DNA from: Acidobacteriota bacterium
GTDB lineage: Bacteria; Acidobacteriota; Vicinamibacteria; Vicinamibacterales; JAKQTR01
Assembly: GCA_029562975.1 (NCBI GenBank)
Contig: JAKQTR010000037.1
Span: 159,131 to 223,130 of the forward strand
Direction of reading: 5' to 3'
DNA: 64,000 nt
Below, in pieces: positions 25,918-34,734 of the stretch (the stretch's first letter is position 1; each line of letters starts with the position of its first letter). The translations under genes and the position numbers were made by a program. Under the pieces are notes generated by a model, which saw only the letters and a program-made list of their open reading frames with translations, was not told the DNA's origin and did no database searches.

Positions 25918-27354
25918 ATGACGCTCTTCTTCGCCGCCGTCGCGCTGCTCGTCGCCGGGTACTTCACCTACGGCGCCATCGTCGATCGCGTGTTCGGGCC
26001 CGATCTCGGCAGGACGGCGCCCGCTGTGGCGCAGGCCGACGGCATCGACTTCGTCGCGATGAGCTGGCCCAGGGTCTTCCTGATCCAGCTGCTGAACATC
26101 GCGGGCGTCGGCCCCATTTTCGGCGCCCTGGCCGGCGCGCTGTGGGGGCCGGTCGCCTTCCTGTGGATCGTGTTCGGCAGCATCCTGGCCGGCGGCGTGC
26201 ACGACTACCTGTCGGGCCTGCTCTCGATGCGCAACCGGGGCGGGAGCATCTCGGAGATCGTCGGCTTCTACCTCGGGCCGGCGATGAAGAACTTCGCTCG
26301 CGTGTTCTCGGTGGTGCTGCTCGTGCTCGTCGGCACGGTCTTCGTCACCGGGCCGGCGAAGCTGCTCGCCGGCCTCACCCCGGGGGCCGTCAGCTACAAC
26401 GCGTGGCTCGGTGTCGTCCTGGTCTACTACTTCCTCGCGACGATGCTGCCGATCGACAAGCTGATCGGGCGGCTGTACCCGGTGTTCGGCCTGATCCTCC
26501 TCGTCATGGCCGTCGGCATCGCCGGAGGGCTCGTCGTCGAAGGCTACGCTCTGCCGGCGTTCACCCTGGAGAACCTGCACCCGGCGGGGCTGCCGGTGTG
26601 GGCGCTGCTGTTTGTGTCGATCGCCTGCGGGGCGATCAGCGGCTTCCACGCCACGCAGTCGCCGCTCATGGCCAGGTGCCTGACGACGGAGCGCTACGGG
26701 CGGCGCGTCTTCTACGGGGCCATGATCGGCGAGGGGATCATCGCGCTCATCTGGGCCGCGGCCGGCATGGCGTTCTACGGCGGCACGCCCGGCCTCGGCG
26801 ACGCGCTGAGGGCCGGCGGGCCGGGCGGCGCCGTCCACACGATCTGCATGGCCCTGCTGGGACCCTTCGGCGGCGTCCTAGCCATCCTCGGCGTCGTCGT
26901 CTGCCCCATCACGTCGGGAGACACGGCGTTCCGCAGCGCGCGCCTGACGCTGGCCGATTGGATCCGCCTCGATCAGCGGCCCATCGGGAGACGGTTGTTG
27001 ATCGCGGTCCCGATGTTCGCCGCGGGCGCGGCGCTGTCCCAGATGAACTTCGACGTCGTCTGGCGGTACTTCGCCTGGTCGAACCAGACGCTGGCCATGC
27101 TGGTGCTGTGGACCGGCGCGGTGTACCTCGTGCGCGCCGGCAAGCCGCACTGGTTCGCGAGCGTGCCGGCGGCGTTCATGACGGCCGTCTCGGCCACCTA
27201 CCTGCTGCAGGCGCCGGAAGGCTTCAACCTGCCGGCGGCAATCGCCTATCCGGCGGGACTCGCCGGCGCGGCGGCGGTTTCCGGGGCCTTCGTGGGCATC
27301 GTCTTCAGGAGGAACGCGGGCCGGGCGGCGGACCTGGCGGCATCGGACGCGTAG
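25918..27354 (+). CDS. carbon starvation protein CstA family peptide/pyruvate transporter (short form)
   Basis: 478 residues, all transmembrane with short loops. It carries the CstA signature in the N-terminal half (VAMSWPRVFLIQLLNIAGVGPIFGALAGALWGP, HDYLSGLLSMRNRGGSISEI), and GFHATQSPLMARCLTTERYGRRVFYGAMIGEGIIALIW later. E. coli CstA has 701 residues; this is the shorter version common outside enterobacteria, lacking the C-terminal extension. CstA proteins take up peptides or pyruvate under carbon limitation. The ATG lies 39 bp after the CPBP protease gene. No CstA-regulating two-component genes (BtsSR/YpdAB) are near, and the promoter cannot be located with confidence. Confidence 0.9.
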   Translation: MTLFFAAVALLVAGYFTYGAIVDRVFGPDLGRTAPAVAQADGIDFVAMSWPRVFLIQLLNIAGVGPIFGALAGALWGPVAFLWIVFGSILAGGVHDYLSGLLSMRNRGGSISEIVGFYLGPAMKNFARVFSVVLLVLVGTVFVTGPAKLLAGLTPGAVSYNAWLGVVLVYYFLATMLPIDKLIGRLYPVFGLILLVMAVGIAGGLVVEGYALPAFTLENLHPAGLPVWALLFVSIACGAISGFHATQSPLMARCLTTERYGRRVFYGAMIGEGIIALIWAAAGMAFYGGTPGLGDALRAGGPGGAVHTICMALLGPFGGVLAILGVVVCPITSGDTAFRSARLTLADWIRLDQRPIGRRLLIAVPMFAAGAALSQMNFDVVWRYFAWSNQTLAMLVLWTGAVYLVRAGKPHWFASVPAAFMTAVSATYLLQAPEGFNLPAAIAYPAGLAGAAAVSGAFVGIVFRRNAGRAADLAASDA

Positions 27355-27375
27355 GCGCCGCACAACAGGCGGGCC

Positions 27376-27398
27376 CCGCCCGCCGGAGGGCCGGGCGG
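27376..27398. terminator. GC hairpin between convergent genes
   Basis: CCGCCCGCC (27376-27384) and GGCCGGGCGG (27389-27398) can pair with one bulge across a 4-base loop. The structure lies in the 48-bp gap between the stops of the cstA-like gene and the convergent lipoprotein gene. Without a T tract it is only a plausible bidirectional terminator. Confidence 0.3.
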
Positions 27399-27402
27399 CC
27401 GC

Positions 27403-28674
27403 TCACGGCGCGGCGGCGAGCGCCGTGACGTCGTCTCGCAGCGCCAGGAGGCAATCGCGCAGGTAGCGATCGACTTCCTGCTCGGCCCCGGCGCGGAATT
27501 CGTCGATGGCGTTTCCCATCAGGCCCCCGAGCCAGCGCAGCAGCCACGTCTCGCGCACGCGAGTCCGGTAGAGGCCGGTCAGGATCGTGCCGCGATCGGT
27601 GGCCCGGACGGCCCAGTCCACCTGCGTTCCCGCGTCCTCGAACGGGTACGCGAGAGGCGAATCGAGCAGGGTCTCGACGAGAAACGGCAGCTTCCAGTCC
27701 GGCTCGCGACGGAGCCGGGCGGAGATGCCCTTCTCGTCGCCCGTCCTCGTCAGCGACACATCGGCCGTGACTCCCTTCGCGCCGACGCCGAACCGGCCCA
27801 TGCGCGTCGAGATGTCGCCGACCGCCCGCAGGCGGGCCGGGAGGCGGCGGTCGGACGCCCCGGCCAGCGGCACGAGGCTGCCGTCCCTGATGCGGAGGCG
27901 CAGCGTCCAGAGGCGATCTGCCGCCTCGATGGTCCACCACGTTGCGCCCTGGGCATCGACGAGCGCGCCCTGGAGCGTCAGCGGCCCCGCGTACTTTTCG
28001 ATGTACGCCGCGCCGCGCGGCGCGAAGTCCTTGATGCCGGCCGGCGTCACGCGCACGCCGAGGCGCACGTAGGTCGAGCCGCGCGCGTCCCGCTCCAGCG
28101 CCAGCGTGTCGAGCCTCAGAAGCAAGCCGAGCGTCGATGCCGTCCGCGGAAAGCCGGCGGCGACGGCGGAGCGGGAGTCGCGGCTCTCCATGCGCTCGGC
28201 GGCGCGGAACACGACGTCGAGCGCCAACGCCAGGGCCGACGGCGCCACGGGGCCGACGGCGAGTTCCTCGCTCACAGTCCATTCGTAGCGGCCGGCTCCC
28301 AGGCGCTGAAGCCGAATGCGGTTCCAGTACGAACCCGGGCTCGACGGGCGCGGGGCGGCGGCGCGCACGCCAATCCTGTACGCGCCCCCGGCGCCGCGGC
28401 CCACCAAGTCGACCTCGCGCCAGCCGGGCCCCTTCGCCGTCCACGCGGCCGGATCGTCGAACCCGCGCGACGGCGCGAAAGACATCCTGTTCAGCTTCCG
28501 GCGGAGGGCGTCGTAGGCGGGGTCGCGGTCGATGGGCCCGAAGCGGTCTGCGAGCGCCTCGACGAACGCGCGCGGGGCGTCCCGGCCGCCGGGCCCCGCC
28601 GTCAGCTCGTGCGCGGCGCTCCGGCAGGAGGCCAGCGGCAGCAGGAGCCAGGCGGCAAGCGCGGCGCGGCGCAT
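27403..28674 (-). CDS. predicted lipoprotein, function unknown
   Basis: I do not recognise the family. The 423-residue protein begins with a lipoprotein signal (LAAWLLLPLASC, lipobox LASC at about residue 17), so it is probably anchored in the envelope. The mature part has no repeats or obvious catalytic motif. There is a run of amphipathic strands in the middle (STYVRLGVRVTPAGIKDF, YAGPLTLQGALV, TADVSLTRTGDEKG) and a helical C-terminus (NAIDEFRAGAEQEVDRYLRDCLLAL), a layout suggesting a beta-barrel or beta-sandwich domain followed by a short coiled region. The amphipathic-strand pattern hints at a lipid- or LPS-contacting role, which is only inference. It is convergent with cstA and 266 bp downstream of the ROK gene on the same strand. 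Confidence 0.7.
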   Translation of the reverse strand: MRRAALAAWLLLPLASCRSAAHELTAGPGGRDAPRAFVEALADRFGPIDRDPAYDALRRKLNRMSFAPSRGFDDPAAWTAKGPGWREVDLVGRGAGGAYRIGVRAAAPRPSSPGSYWNRIRLQRLGAGRYEWTVSEELAVGPVAPSALALALDVVFRAAERMESRDSRSAVAAGFPRTASTLGLLLRLDTLALERDARGSTYVRLGVRVTPAGIKDFAPRGAAYIEKYAGPLTLQGALVDAQGATWWTIEAADRLWTLRLRIRDGSLVPLAGASDRRLPARLRAVGDISTRMGRFGVGAKGVTADVSLTRTGDEKGISARLRREPDWKLPFLVETLLDSPLAYPFEDAGTQVDWAVRATDRGTILTGLYRTRVRETWLLRWLGGLMGNAIDEFRAGAEQEVDRYLRDCLLALRDDVTALAAAP

Positions 28675-28940
28675 GGGATCATCATCCCACGGTCTCAGCG
28701 GATCGAGGCCGGCGCGAGCGTCACCGCCCGCCGCCGGCGGCGGGAAGCGCGAAGCGCAGGCGCCGCCTCAGCGCCGTCGCCGCCGCGCCGGTCGTCGCGG
28801 CCGTGCCGGCCGGCTCGCTCTCTCGGCGCCAGTCGAGCGGGCGGCGCATGGGACGGGCAATCCGGCGGGGACCATGCAACCGCCGGAAGGGCCGGACGCC
28901 GCGGACGTCCCGCCTGCTGCGCCGGCCTGGCAGCTCGGGC

Positions 28941-29612
28941 TCAGCGCGGGCCGTCGCGGTCCCACAGGCGGAACCCGCCGAGGAACGCGTTCGAGTTCGA
29001 CCCGGCGCGGCAGCCTTTCGGCATGCGGGTGAGTTTCTTGACGTTCCCGCCGCCGAGCACCACCTCGTCCACCAGGAACGCCGAGACGAATTCTCCGATG
29101 ACCGACTCCACCAGCTTCCGCCAGCGGGTCACGCCGAAGATCCTGACGCCCCGGGTCCCGAGGTAGTCCTCGATCGTCATCTTCCTGTACGGGAAGTGGC
29201 CGAGCTCCATCGGCACGACGTGGCCGTTGACGATGAGCGCGGTGCCCAGGCCCGTGCCGAGGCCGAGGAAGAGCATCGTGCCGCCCTTGTAGCTGCCGAT
29301 GGCCTGCATCACGGCATCGTTGACCACCTTGACGGGCTTGCGGAAGGCGGCGCGGAAGTTGAACCCGACCCATCCCTTGCCGAGGTTGATCGGCTCCTCG
29401 GTGATCCGGTTCTTGTGCACGACGCCGGGGTAGCCGATCGAAACCGCGTCGTACGGCCAGTCCTTCGTGAGCGCCCGGACGCCGGCCAGCATCTTCCGCG
29501 GCGTGAGCTTCGGGCCGGACGGGAACTTCCGCGCCTCCTTGTGCCCGCTCGCGAGGAGCTTGACGTTGTTCCCGCCGATGTCGATGACCAGGATCTTCGC
29601 GTGCGTCCGCAT
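28941..29612 (-). CDS. ROK-family sugar kinase, polyphosphate glucokinase-like
   Basis: A 223-residue ROK-fold kinase. The phosphate-1 motif is VIDIGGNNVKLL, followed by ISIGYPG-type sequence (AVSIGYPGVV), the catalytic aspartate in VVNDAVMQAIG, the phosphate-2 glycine-rich LGLGTGLGTALI and ELGHFPYRKMTIEDYLG. ELGH followed by a short insert, without the zinc cluster of typical ROK kinases, is the pattern of polyphosphate glucokinases (PPGK), which phosphorylate glucose using polyphosphate. The ATG at 29612 has GGGGAGG at good spacing; an earlier in-frame ATG at 29663 lacks one. It would feed glucose into glycolysis and is divergent from the methyltransferase/radical SAM cluster. Confidence 0.8.
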   Translation of the reverse strand: MRTHAKILVIDIGGNNVKLLASGHKEARKFPSGPKLTPRKMLAGVRALTKDWPYDAVSIGYPGVVHKNRITEEPINLGKGWVGFNFRAAFRKPVKVVNDAVMQAIGSYKGGTMLFLGLGTGLGTALIVNGHVVPMELGHFPYRKMTIEDYLGTRGVRIFGVTRWRKLVESVIGEFVSAFLVDEVVLGGGNVKKLTRMPKGCRAGSNSNAFLGGFRLWDRDGPR

Positions 29613-29735
29613 CCGGCCTCCCCTTGTGGCTGCGCTCGGCGCCTGTCTGAAGCAGTGTCGCACAAGTGCGGCCGGGGCGGCGTCGCGAGCCGGCTGCGCT
29701 ATGATGAGCGGACTTCAAGCTGCGATCGACAGCCC

Positions 29736-30533
29736 ATGGACGCGCCGCAGAGGCTTCAGGAACTCGCCTATCGCATCCCCTACCACTACCTGCCGGTGGC
29801 GGAAGGCGGCCGCTTCTCCCAGCACGAGTACTGGTCCTGGGGATACCGCTATCTGGGACGGCTGGAGGTCGCCCTCTCGCTGCTGGGACAGCATCCCTTT
29901 GCGTCGCTCCTCGACATCGGCTGCGGCGACGGCCGGTTCCTGCGCGAGGTCCGGCGCCGCTTCGCACGTCCCCGCCTGCTGGGCATCGACGTGTCGGAGA
30001 ACGCCGTCCGCTGGGCGCGGGCGCTCAACCCGGGCCTGGAGTTCCAGACGCTCGATCTCCTGGAGCGCCGGCTCGACGAGCAGTTCGACGCGGTCACGCT
30101 GCTCGAGGTCGTCGAGCACGTCTCGCCCGAGAGACTCCCGGACGTCCTGCGCGCGGCGGCCGTTCATCTCCGCCCTGGCGGGCGGCTGGTCCTCACCACT
30201 CCCCACACGAACATGCGTCTCGATCCGCGCCACTTCCAGCACTTCGACCGCGCGCGCCTTTGCGCGCTGCTCGAGCCCGACTTCGATCGGATCTCCTGCA
30301 CGCCCTTCGACTACGTGGACTGGCCGACGCGGGCGCTCCTGCAGATGCTTGGCGGGTCGGGCCGGTTCTTTCTCGTCACCCACGCGGGCCTCAATGCCTG
30401 GTTCTTCCGGCGGTACATGAAGCGGCGCCTCTACGGATCGGGCGAATCGGGCTGCCAGCGGCTGGCGGTGGCCGCGCGCAAGCGCGCCGCCCCGCCGGAC
30501 GCCGGCGGCGGTCCCGCCGCAGGGACCGACTGA
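29736..30533 (+). CDS. class I SAM-dependent methyltransferase
   Basis: The 265-residue protein shows the SAM-binding motifs: motif I DIGCGDGRFL near residue 72, post-I LLGIDVSENAVRWA, the acidic motif II/III region FDAVTLLEVVEHV and LRPGGRLVLTTPH. The pattern is that of UbiG/Ubi-like and polysaccharide-associated methyltransferases. Its C-terminal half (LNAWFFRRYMKRRLYG) is basic and may contact a membrane or nucleic acid. The substrate is unknown. It precedes the first radical SAM gene by 7 bp on the same strand, and the second follows, so the three are very probably one operon. A TATGAT hexamer at 29699-29704 could be the promoter -10, about 30 bp upstream of the ATG. Confidence 0.85.
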   Translation: MDAPQRLQELAYRIPYHYLPVAEGGRFSQHEYWSWGYRYLGRLEVALSLLGQHPFASLLDIGCGDGRFLREVRRRFARPRLLGIDVSENAVRWARALNPGLEFQTLDLLERRLDEQFDAVTLLEVVEHVSPERLPDVLRAAAVHLRPGGRLVLTTPHTNMRLDPRHFQHFDRARLCALLEPDFDRISCTPFDYVDWPTRALLQMLGGSGRFFLVTHAGLNAWFFRRYMKRRLYGSGESGCQRLAVAARKRAAPPDAGGGPAAGTD

Positions 30534-30540
30534 GGTCGTC

Positions 30541-31653
30541 ATGGTCTCTCTGCGTCACAGGTTCGGCTTCCTGCGCGGGCTGATGTCGGGAGGCCGCGCC
30601 CGCGGCCTGCCGCTGTACGCGAATGTCGACGTGACGCACCGCTGCAACCTGGCCTGCGCCTACTGCCGCTGGCATTCCCGCCTGCTTCCCGAGACGCTGC
30701 TCGACGGCGGCCTCGACCTCGATCTGTCGCCGGAGGCGTTCCGGCGGTTCTGCGAGGGCGCCAGGGGCACCGGGACGCAGACCCTGCAGTTCGTCGGGGC
30801 GGGAGAGCCGCTGCTCCACCCCGAAATCGCGACGCTGGTCAGGACGGCGAAGGAGCACGGCTACCGGGTCCTGCTCTACTCGAACGGCACCACGCTGGAC
30901 GAGCGGTCCGTCCGGATGCTCGTCGAGGCCAGGCTCGATGTGCTCAGGGTCACGCTCGGTGACACCACGTCAGAGCAGTTCGATCGCAAGCATCCCCACG
31001 TCAAGCCCGGTCTGTTCCCGCGGATCCTCGAAGGCCTGGCGCGGGTCACGCGCGTCAAGCGCGAGGCGGGCTCGGCGGCCCCGCGCCTCGAGCTGGGCGT
31101 GCCCATCGACCGGGATCTCGTCGCGGATCTGGACGCGATCGTCGGGATCGCCGCCTCCACGGGCTGTGACGGCCTCTGGTTCTCGGTCGTGCTGGATTTC
31201 GGCCGGGACGAACTGGCGCCGTTCTGCCTCGGTCCCGACGAGGTCGAGCGCGCGTGCGACGCCCTTCGGCGCGCGCGCGGGCGCATCGAGCGGCTGTCGC
31301 TGGCGCATAACATCGACGATGTCCTCGTCCGCTACCGCCTTGGGAAAGACGTCTGGAAACAGGCTCCCTGCTACAGCGCGTGGTACTTCGCGTTCCTGCG
31401 CAGCGACGGTCGGCTGACGGTGTGCCAGCGGGGCCAGGTGCCCATGGGGGATCTCAGGGAGCGGTCCTTCGGCGAGATCTGGAACGGCGAGGCGTACCGC
31501 GAGTTCCGCCGCCGCGCGCTCACCGACCCGTCCCCGCCCTACGACTGCGAGTTCTGTCCCCACGCGGTGAACAACCACCGCGTCCACCGGTACGCGCGGC
31601 TGGTGCTTCCGCTTCTCGGGCGCCGCCGGCCGCCCGCCGGCCCAGGGGCATGA
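30541..31653 (+). CDS. radical SAM protein with C-terminal cysteine cluster (SPASM-like)
   Basis: A 370-residue enzyme. The [4Fe-4S]-SAM motif is C35-N-L-A-C39-A-Y-C42 (THRCNLACAYC), in its usual place after a short basic N-terminus, and the GGE-equivalent is FVGAGEPLLHPEI. The C-terminal part has CQRGQVPMGD near the end of the barrel and a final CEFCPHAVNNH, a pattern of the SPASM/twitch auxiliary clusters found in peptide-modifying and carbohydrate-modifying radical SAM enzymes. It sits 7 bp after a methyltransferase gene and 34 bp before a second radical SAM gene. No short precursor-peptide gene was found nearby, so modification of a protein, sugar or cofactor is as likely as a RiPP. The reaction is unknown. 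Confidence 0.85.
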   Translation: MVSLRHRFGFLRGLMSGGRARGLPLYANVDVTHRCNLACAYCRWHSRLLPETLLDGGLDLDLSPEAFRRFCEGARGTGTQTLQFVGAGEPLLHPEIATLVRTAKEHGYRVLLYSNGTTLDERSVRMLVEARLDVLRVTLGDTTSEQFDRKHPHVKPGLFPRILEGLARVTRVKREAGSAAPRLELGVPIDRDLVADLDAIVGIAASTGCDGLWFSVVLDFGRDELAPFCLGPDEVERACDALRRARGRIERLSLAHNIDDVLVRYRLGKDVWKQAPCYSAWYFAFLRSDGRLTVCQRGQVPMGDLRERSFGEIWNGEAYREFRRRALTDPSPPYDCEFCPHAVNNHRVHRYARLVLPLLGRRRPPAGPGA

Positions 31654-31687
31654 TGACCACGGCCGCCCGGCGCCGGCTGGACCCGCG

Positions 31688-32815
31688 ATGACCCCGATGC
31701 CCCTCCTTCGCGACCTCGTCATCAAGCCCACGCTGGCGTGCACCGCCAATTGCCCGACCTGCGCGCTGCGGCGCCACCTGCACGCCGACCTGAAGGGATC
31801 CGGGACCCTGCCGTTCGAACGGTGGCGCGATCTCCTGGCGGAGGCCGCCGCGCTCGGCGCAAGCCGCGTCACGATCAGCGGCGGCGAGCCCACGCTCTAT
31901 CCGCGGCTGGCCGGGCTCGTCGAGGCAGGCAGACGGCATGGCTGCGAGGTTCGCGTCAATTCGAACGGCAGCCTGATCACCGAGCCCTACGCAAAGCAGC
32001 TGCTCGACGCCGGGCTCAGCGTGATGTGCGTCTCGCTCTATGCCTCGACCGGCGCGAAGATGGCGGACATGCGCGGCAACGCGACGCTGTGGGGCAAGGC
32101 CGCCGAGGCGATTCGGATCTTCGCGGCCCTCGAGGCCGAGTACCCGGGCTTCGAGATCCGCAGCCAGACGATCCTGAGCCGCGACAACCTCGACGATCTC
32201 CCCGCGCTGCTCGACCTGCACGCCCGCCTTGGCTCGCGCCACGTCACAGTGTCGTACCTGGAAGGAGACTTCGAGGGGCAGCGCCTCCCCCGCGCAGCAG
32301 ACGTCGCGCGCTTCCGCCAGGCGGTCCTGCCTGACGCGGTGCGGGTGTGCCGCGCGCGGCGTGGCCCCGCGGGGCTGCTCGCCGCGCGCAGCGTCGGCCG
32401 CCTCTTCTCGCCGGCGATCCTCGCCGCCGGCGACTGGTCGTCGGGGCGATATTGGAGCCGGGAGCGCGGCTGCCGCGTTCCCTCGTACCAGGCGCTGATC
32501 CTGGCAAACGGCGACGTGCATCCCTGCAACATCGTGGAGTACACGCACGAGCCGGTGGTCGGCAACGTCTCGCGCGAGTCGTTGACCGGCGTCTGGACCG
32601 GCGAGGCCTGGCGCGAGTTCCGTGCGGCGCGGCACCCGGGCTGCCGCTTCTGCCCCATCAACCGCCACACGGGGGTCTTTCTCAGGCCCAGATCCCTGAT
32701 CGAAGCGCTGGCCGGGACGATCTTCTACGACCGGGCGCACGCGGACCGGGCGCGCCGGGTTGTTGAGGCCTGGACGGCGCTCAGACGAGGGGCCCGGCGA
32801 GCCCGGACGGCCTGA
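31688..32815 (+). CDS. radical SAM protein with SPASM-like C-terminus
   Basis: A 375-residue protein with the cluster motif C18-T-A-N-C22-P-T-C25 very close to the N-terminus, the SAM-contact ISGGEPTLYPRL, a TIM-barrel pattern through residue ~220 and a C-terminal cysteine set (CRVPSYQALILANGDVHPCN, CRFCPINRHTG). The NGDVHPCN and CRFC blocks are typical of the SPASM-like domains in PqqE/MoaA-related enzymes. It begins 34 bp after the preceding radical SAM gene and is the last gene before the convergent transhydrogenase gene. Two different radical SAM enzymes plus a methyltransferase in one operon suggest stepwise modification of one substrate, which remains unknown. Confidence 0.85.
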   Translation: MTPMPLLRDLVIKPTLACTANCPTCALRRHLHADLKGSGTLPFERWRDLLAEAAALGASRVTISGGEPTLYPRLAGLVEAGRRHGCEVRVNSNGSLITEPYAKQLLDAGLSVMCVSLYASTGAKMADMRGNATLWGKAAEAIRIFAALEAEYPGFEIRSQTILSRDNLDDLPALLDLHARLGSRHVTVSYLEGDFEGQRLPRAADVARFRQAVLPDAVRVCRARRGPAGLLAARSVGRLFSPAILAAGDWSSGRYWSRERGCRVPSYQALILANGDVHPCNIVEYTHEPVVGNVSRESLTGVWTGEAWREFRAARHPGCRFCPINRHTGVFLRPRSLIEALAGTIFYDRAHADRARRVVEAWTALRRGARRARTA

Positions 32816-32867
32816 AGCCGGCGCAGGTCAGGCTCGCCCGGAAGAGGCAGGGCCTGCCCGCGCGCCG

Positions 32868-34289
32868 TCAGGCGGCCGGGGGCGGGGCGTCGTCGGCTGC
32901 GGCCCTGAGCGCCACGAGCGCCGCGTGGCGGTACATGTCCGAGAAGGTCGGGTAGTTGTAGAGCGTCTCGGCGATGTGCGTCGCGTCGGCGCCCGAGTCG
33001 AGGAACGCCTGCCCGGTGTGAATCAGCTCGCTCGCGGTGTGGCCGATGATGTGCACGCCGGCCAGCCGCATCGTCTCGCGGGCGAAGAGCAGCTTGACCA
33101 GCCCGCCGGACGCCCCGACGATTTGGCCCCTCGGGTTCATCTCGTAATGCCCGCGCCCGACGACGTACGGGAGGCCCTGCTGCCGCAGCGCCTCCTCGGT
33201 CTCGCCGATGTAGCTCACCTCGGGGATGGCGTAGATCGCGAACGGGAGGCGCTCGGTCCTGAGCCGCGGCCCTGGGATGCCGAACGCGTGCCGGATCGCC
33301 TGCCGGCCCTGCTCCATCGACGTGCTGGCGAGGGCCGGGTAGCCCACGACGTCGCCGACGGCGTAGATGTGGGGGTGCGCGGTCTGGAAGTGCTCGTTCA
33401 CCTTGATGAGGCCGCGCGGATCGGGCGTGATGCCGATGGCCTCGAGGCCGATGCCGCGGGTGTTGCCGTCCCGGCCGACGCAGTAGAGCAGCGCGTCCGC
33501 CTCGAGCACGTTGCCGCTCCGGGTGGTCACCCGGACGGCGGGCGGCGCGCCGTCGATGCGCTCGACGGCCGCATACTGATCGTTCGGCACGAACACCGTT
33601 CCGAGGCGCTGGAGCTCGCGCCGCAGCAGGGAGGCGATCTCGCGGTCCACGAACGGGAGGAGATCGGCGCGCGTGTCCACGAGCGTCACCGCCACGCCGA
33701 GCGCCGAGAAGATCGACGCGTACTCGACGCCGATGACGCCCGCGCCCAGCACGATCATCGACTGCGGCATCCGCGGAAGGCGCAGCACGGTCGTGCTGTC
33801 GAACACGGTCTCGTCGTCGAACCGGACGTCGGCGGGGCGGTTGGGCGACGAGCCGACGGCGATCACGATGACGTCGCCCCTCAGCCGCAGGCGCATCCGG
33901 CCGTCCGCGCCGTGGACCGCCACCGTGTGCGGATCGACGAAGCGCCCCTCGCCCCGGACGATCTCGATGGCGTAGCGCGTGAGCGACGACAGGATGAGCT
34001 CGAGCTCGCGCTGCACGACGCGCTGCTCCCGGTACTTCAGCTCGGGAATCGTGATCGTGTCGGCGATCTCGACCTTGATGCCGTCCAGCCGGTTGTGGCG
34101 AAGGCCGTGGACGAACACGGCGCTCTCCCGGAGCGTCTTGCTCGGGATCGTGCCCCAGTTCACGCGCATGCCGCCGACGACGTTCTCGCGCTCGACGAGC
34201 GCGACGCGCTTGCCGGCCCTGGCGGCCTGAATCGCGGCCCGCTCGCCGCCGGGCCCGCCGCCGACGACGACGACATCGAAGGTGTTCAC
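32868..34289 (-). CDS. sthA: Si-specific NAD(P)+ transhydrogenase (SthA/UdhA-like)
   Basis: A 473-residue flavoprotein of the pyridine nucleotide-disulfide reductase superfamily. The FAD dinucleotide fold is VVVGGGPGGERAAIQAAR; the place where lipoamide dehydrogenase has its redox CX4C holds GMRVNWGTIPSKTLRE, with no cysteine. The NAD-binding GAGVIGVEYASIFSALG and the C-terminal dimerisation domain follow. Missing redox cysteines together with the TIPSK motif are the hallmark of soluble transhydrogenase, which converts NADPH and NAD+ to NADP+ and NADH without a disulfide. The protein would balance NADPH. It is convergent with the radical SAM operon; its upstream 445 bp run divergent to rtcB. 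Confidence 0.88.
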   Translation of the reverse strand: MNTFDVVVVGGGPGGERAAIQAARAGKRVALVERENVVGGMRVNWGTIPSKTLRESAVFVHGLRHNRLDGIKVEIADTITIPELKYREQRVVQRELELILSSLTRYAIEIVRGEGRFVDPHTVAVHGADGRMRLRLRGDVIVIAVGSSPNRPADVRFDDETVFDSTTVLRLPRMPQSMIVLGAGVIGVEYASIFSALGVAVTLVDTRADLLPFVDREIASLLRRELQRLGTVFVPNDQYAAVERIDGAPPAVRVTTRSGNVLEADALLYCVGRDGNTRGIGLEAIGITPDPRGLIKVNEHFQTAHPHIYAVGDVVGYPALASTSMEQGRQAIRHAFGIPGPRLRTERLPFAIYAIPEVSYIGETEEALRQQGLPYVVGRGHYEMNPRGQIVGASGGLVKLLFARETMRLAGVHIIGHTASELIHTGQAFLDSGADATHIAETLYNYPTFSDMYRHAALVALRAAADDAPPPAA

Positions 34290-34734
34290 GGGCGCTCCTC
34301 GCCAGCCTGGCTGGCAGACAAGCGCGCGGCCGCCGCGATGGCGTCAGCAGGGCGGCGTTCGCCTGCTGGACCTGCCCGGGTCCGGCCGCGGCGTCCAGTT
34401 CGCCTGGGCGTCGCCCCCGCCGAGTCGGCGTGAGCGCCCCAGCGCGCGGCGTGCCTGTCCCGCCGGGCGGCCCCTCGGGCTGGCGGCCCCGCCGTCAGCC
34501 GCGTCGGGGACACGCGACTCCTCGCCGGCGGCTCGTCCGTCGCGCGCCCCCGTCGACTCGCCCCGGCCCGCGCGCGACGCCCGGCACCCGCACCCCGCCA
34601 TTGTACGTCCGGCCCTTCCGCTCGCGAAGCGGCGCCTCCGGCCCCGCGCCTGCCTCGGGCCGCGGGGCGCCCGTGCCGGATGCGGGCGGGCGGGTGCGTG
34701 AATCCATGACGCGGCAACCCGCGAAGGGTGCATC
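34290..34734. other. 445-bp divergent intergenic region, no gene seen
   Basis: The region lies between the starts of the transhydrogenase gene (minus) and rtcB (plus). It is GC-rich and its reading frames look like shadow sequence without ribosome binding sites. A TACAAT hexamer on the minus strand (34605-34600) could belong to a transhydrogenase promoter but lacks a convincing -35. A short hairpin (CCGCT-CGCGA-AGCGG, near 34618-34632) is present. No RNA gene was recognised. Confidence 0.4.

Noticed and set aside
29736..32867. RiPP cluster with a short precursor peptide
   Set aside because: Checked the gaps of 7, 34 and 52 bp and the 123-bp leader: no short frame with a leader-core look or ribosome binding site.
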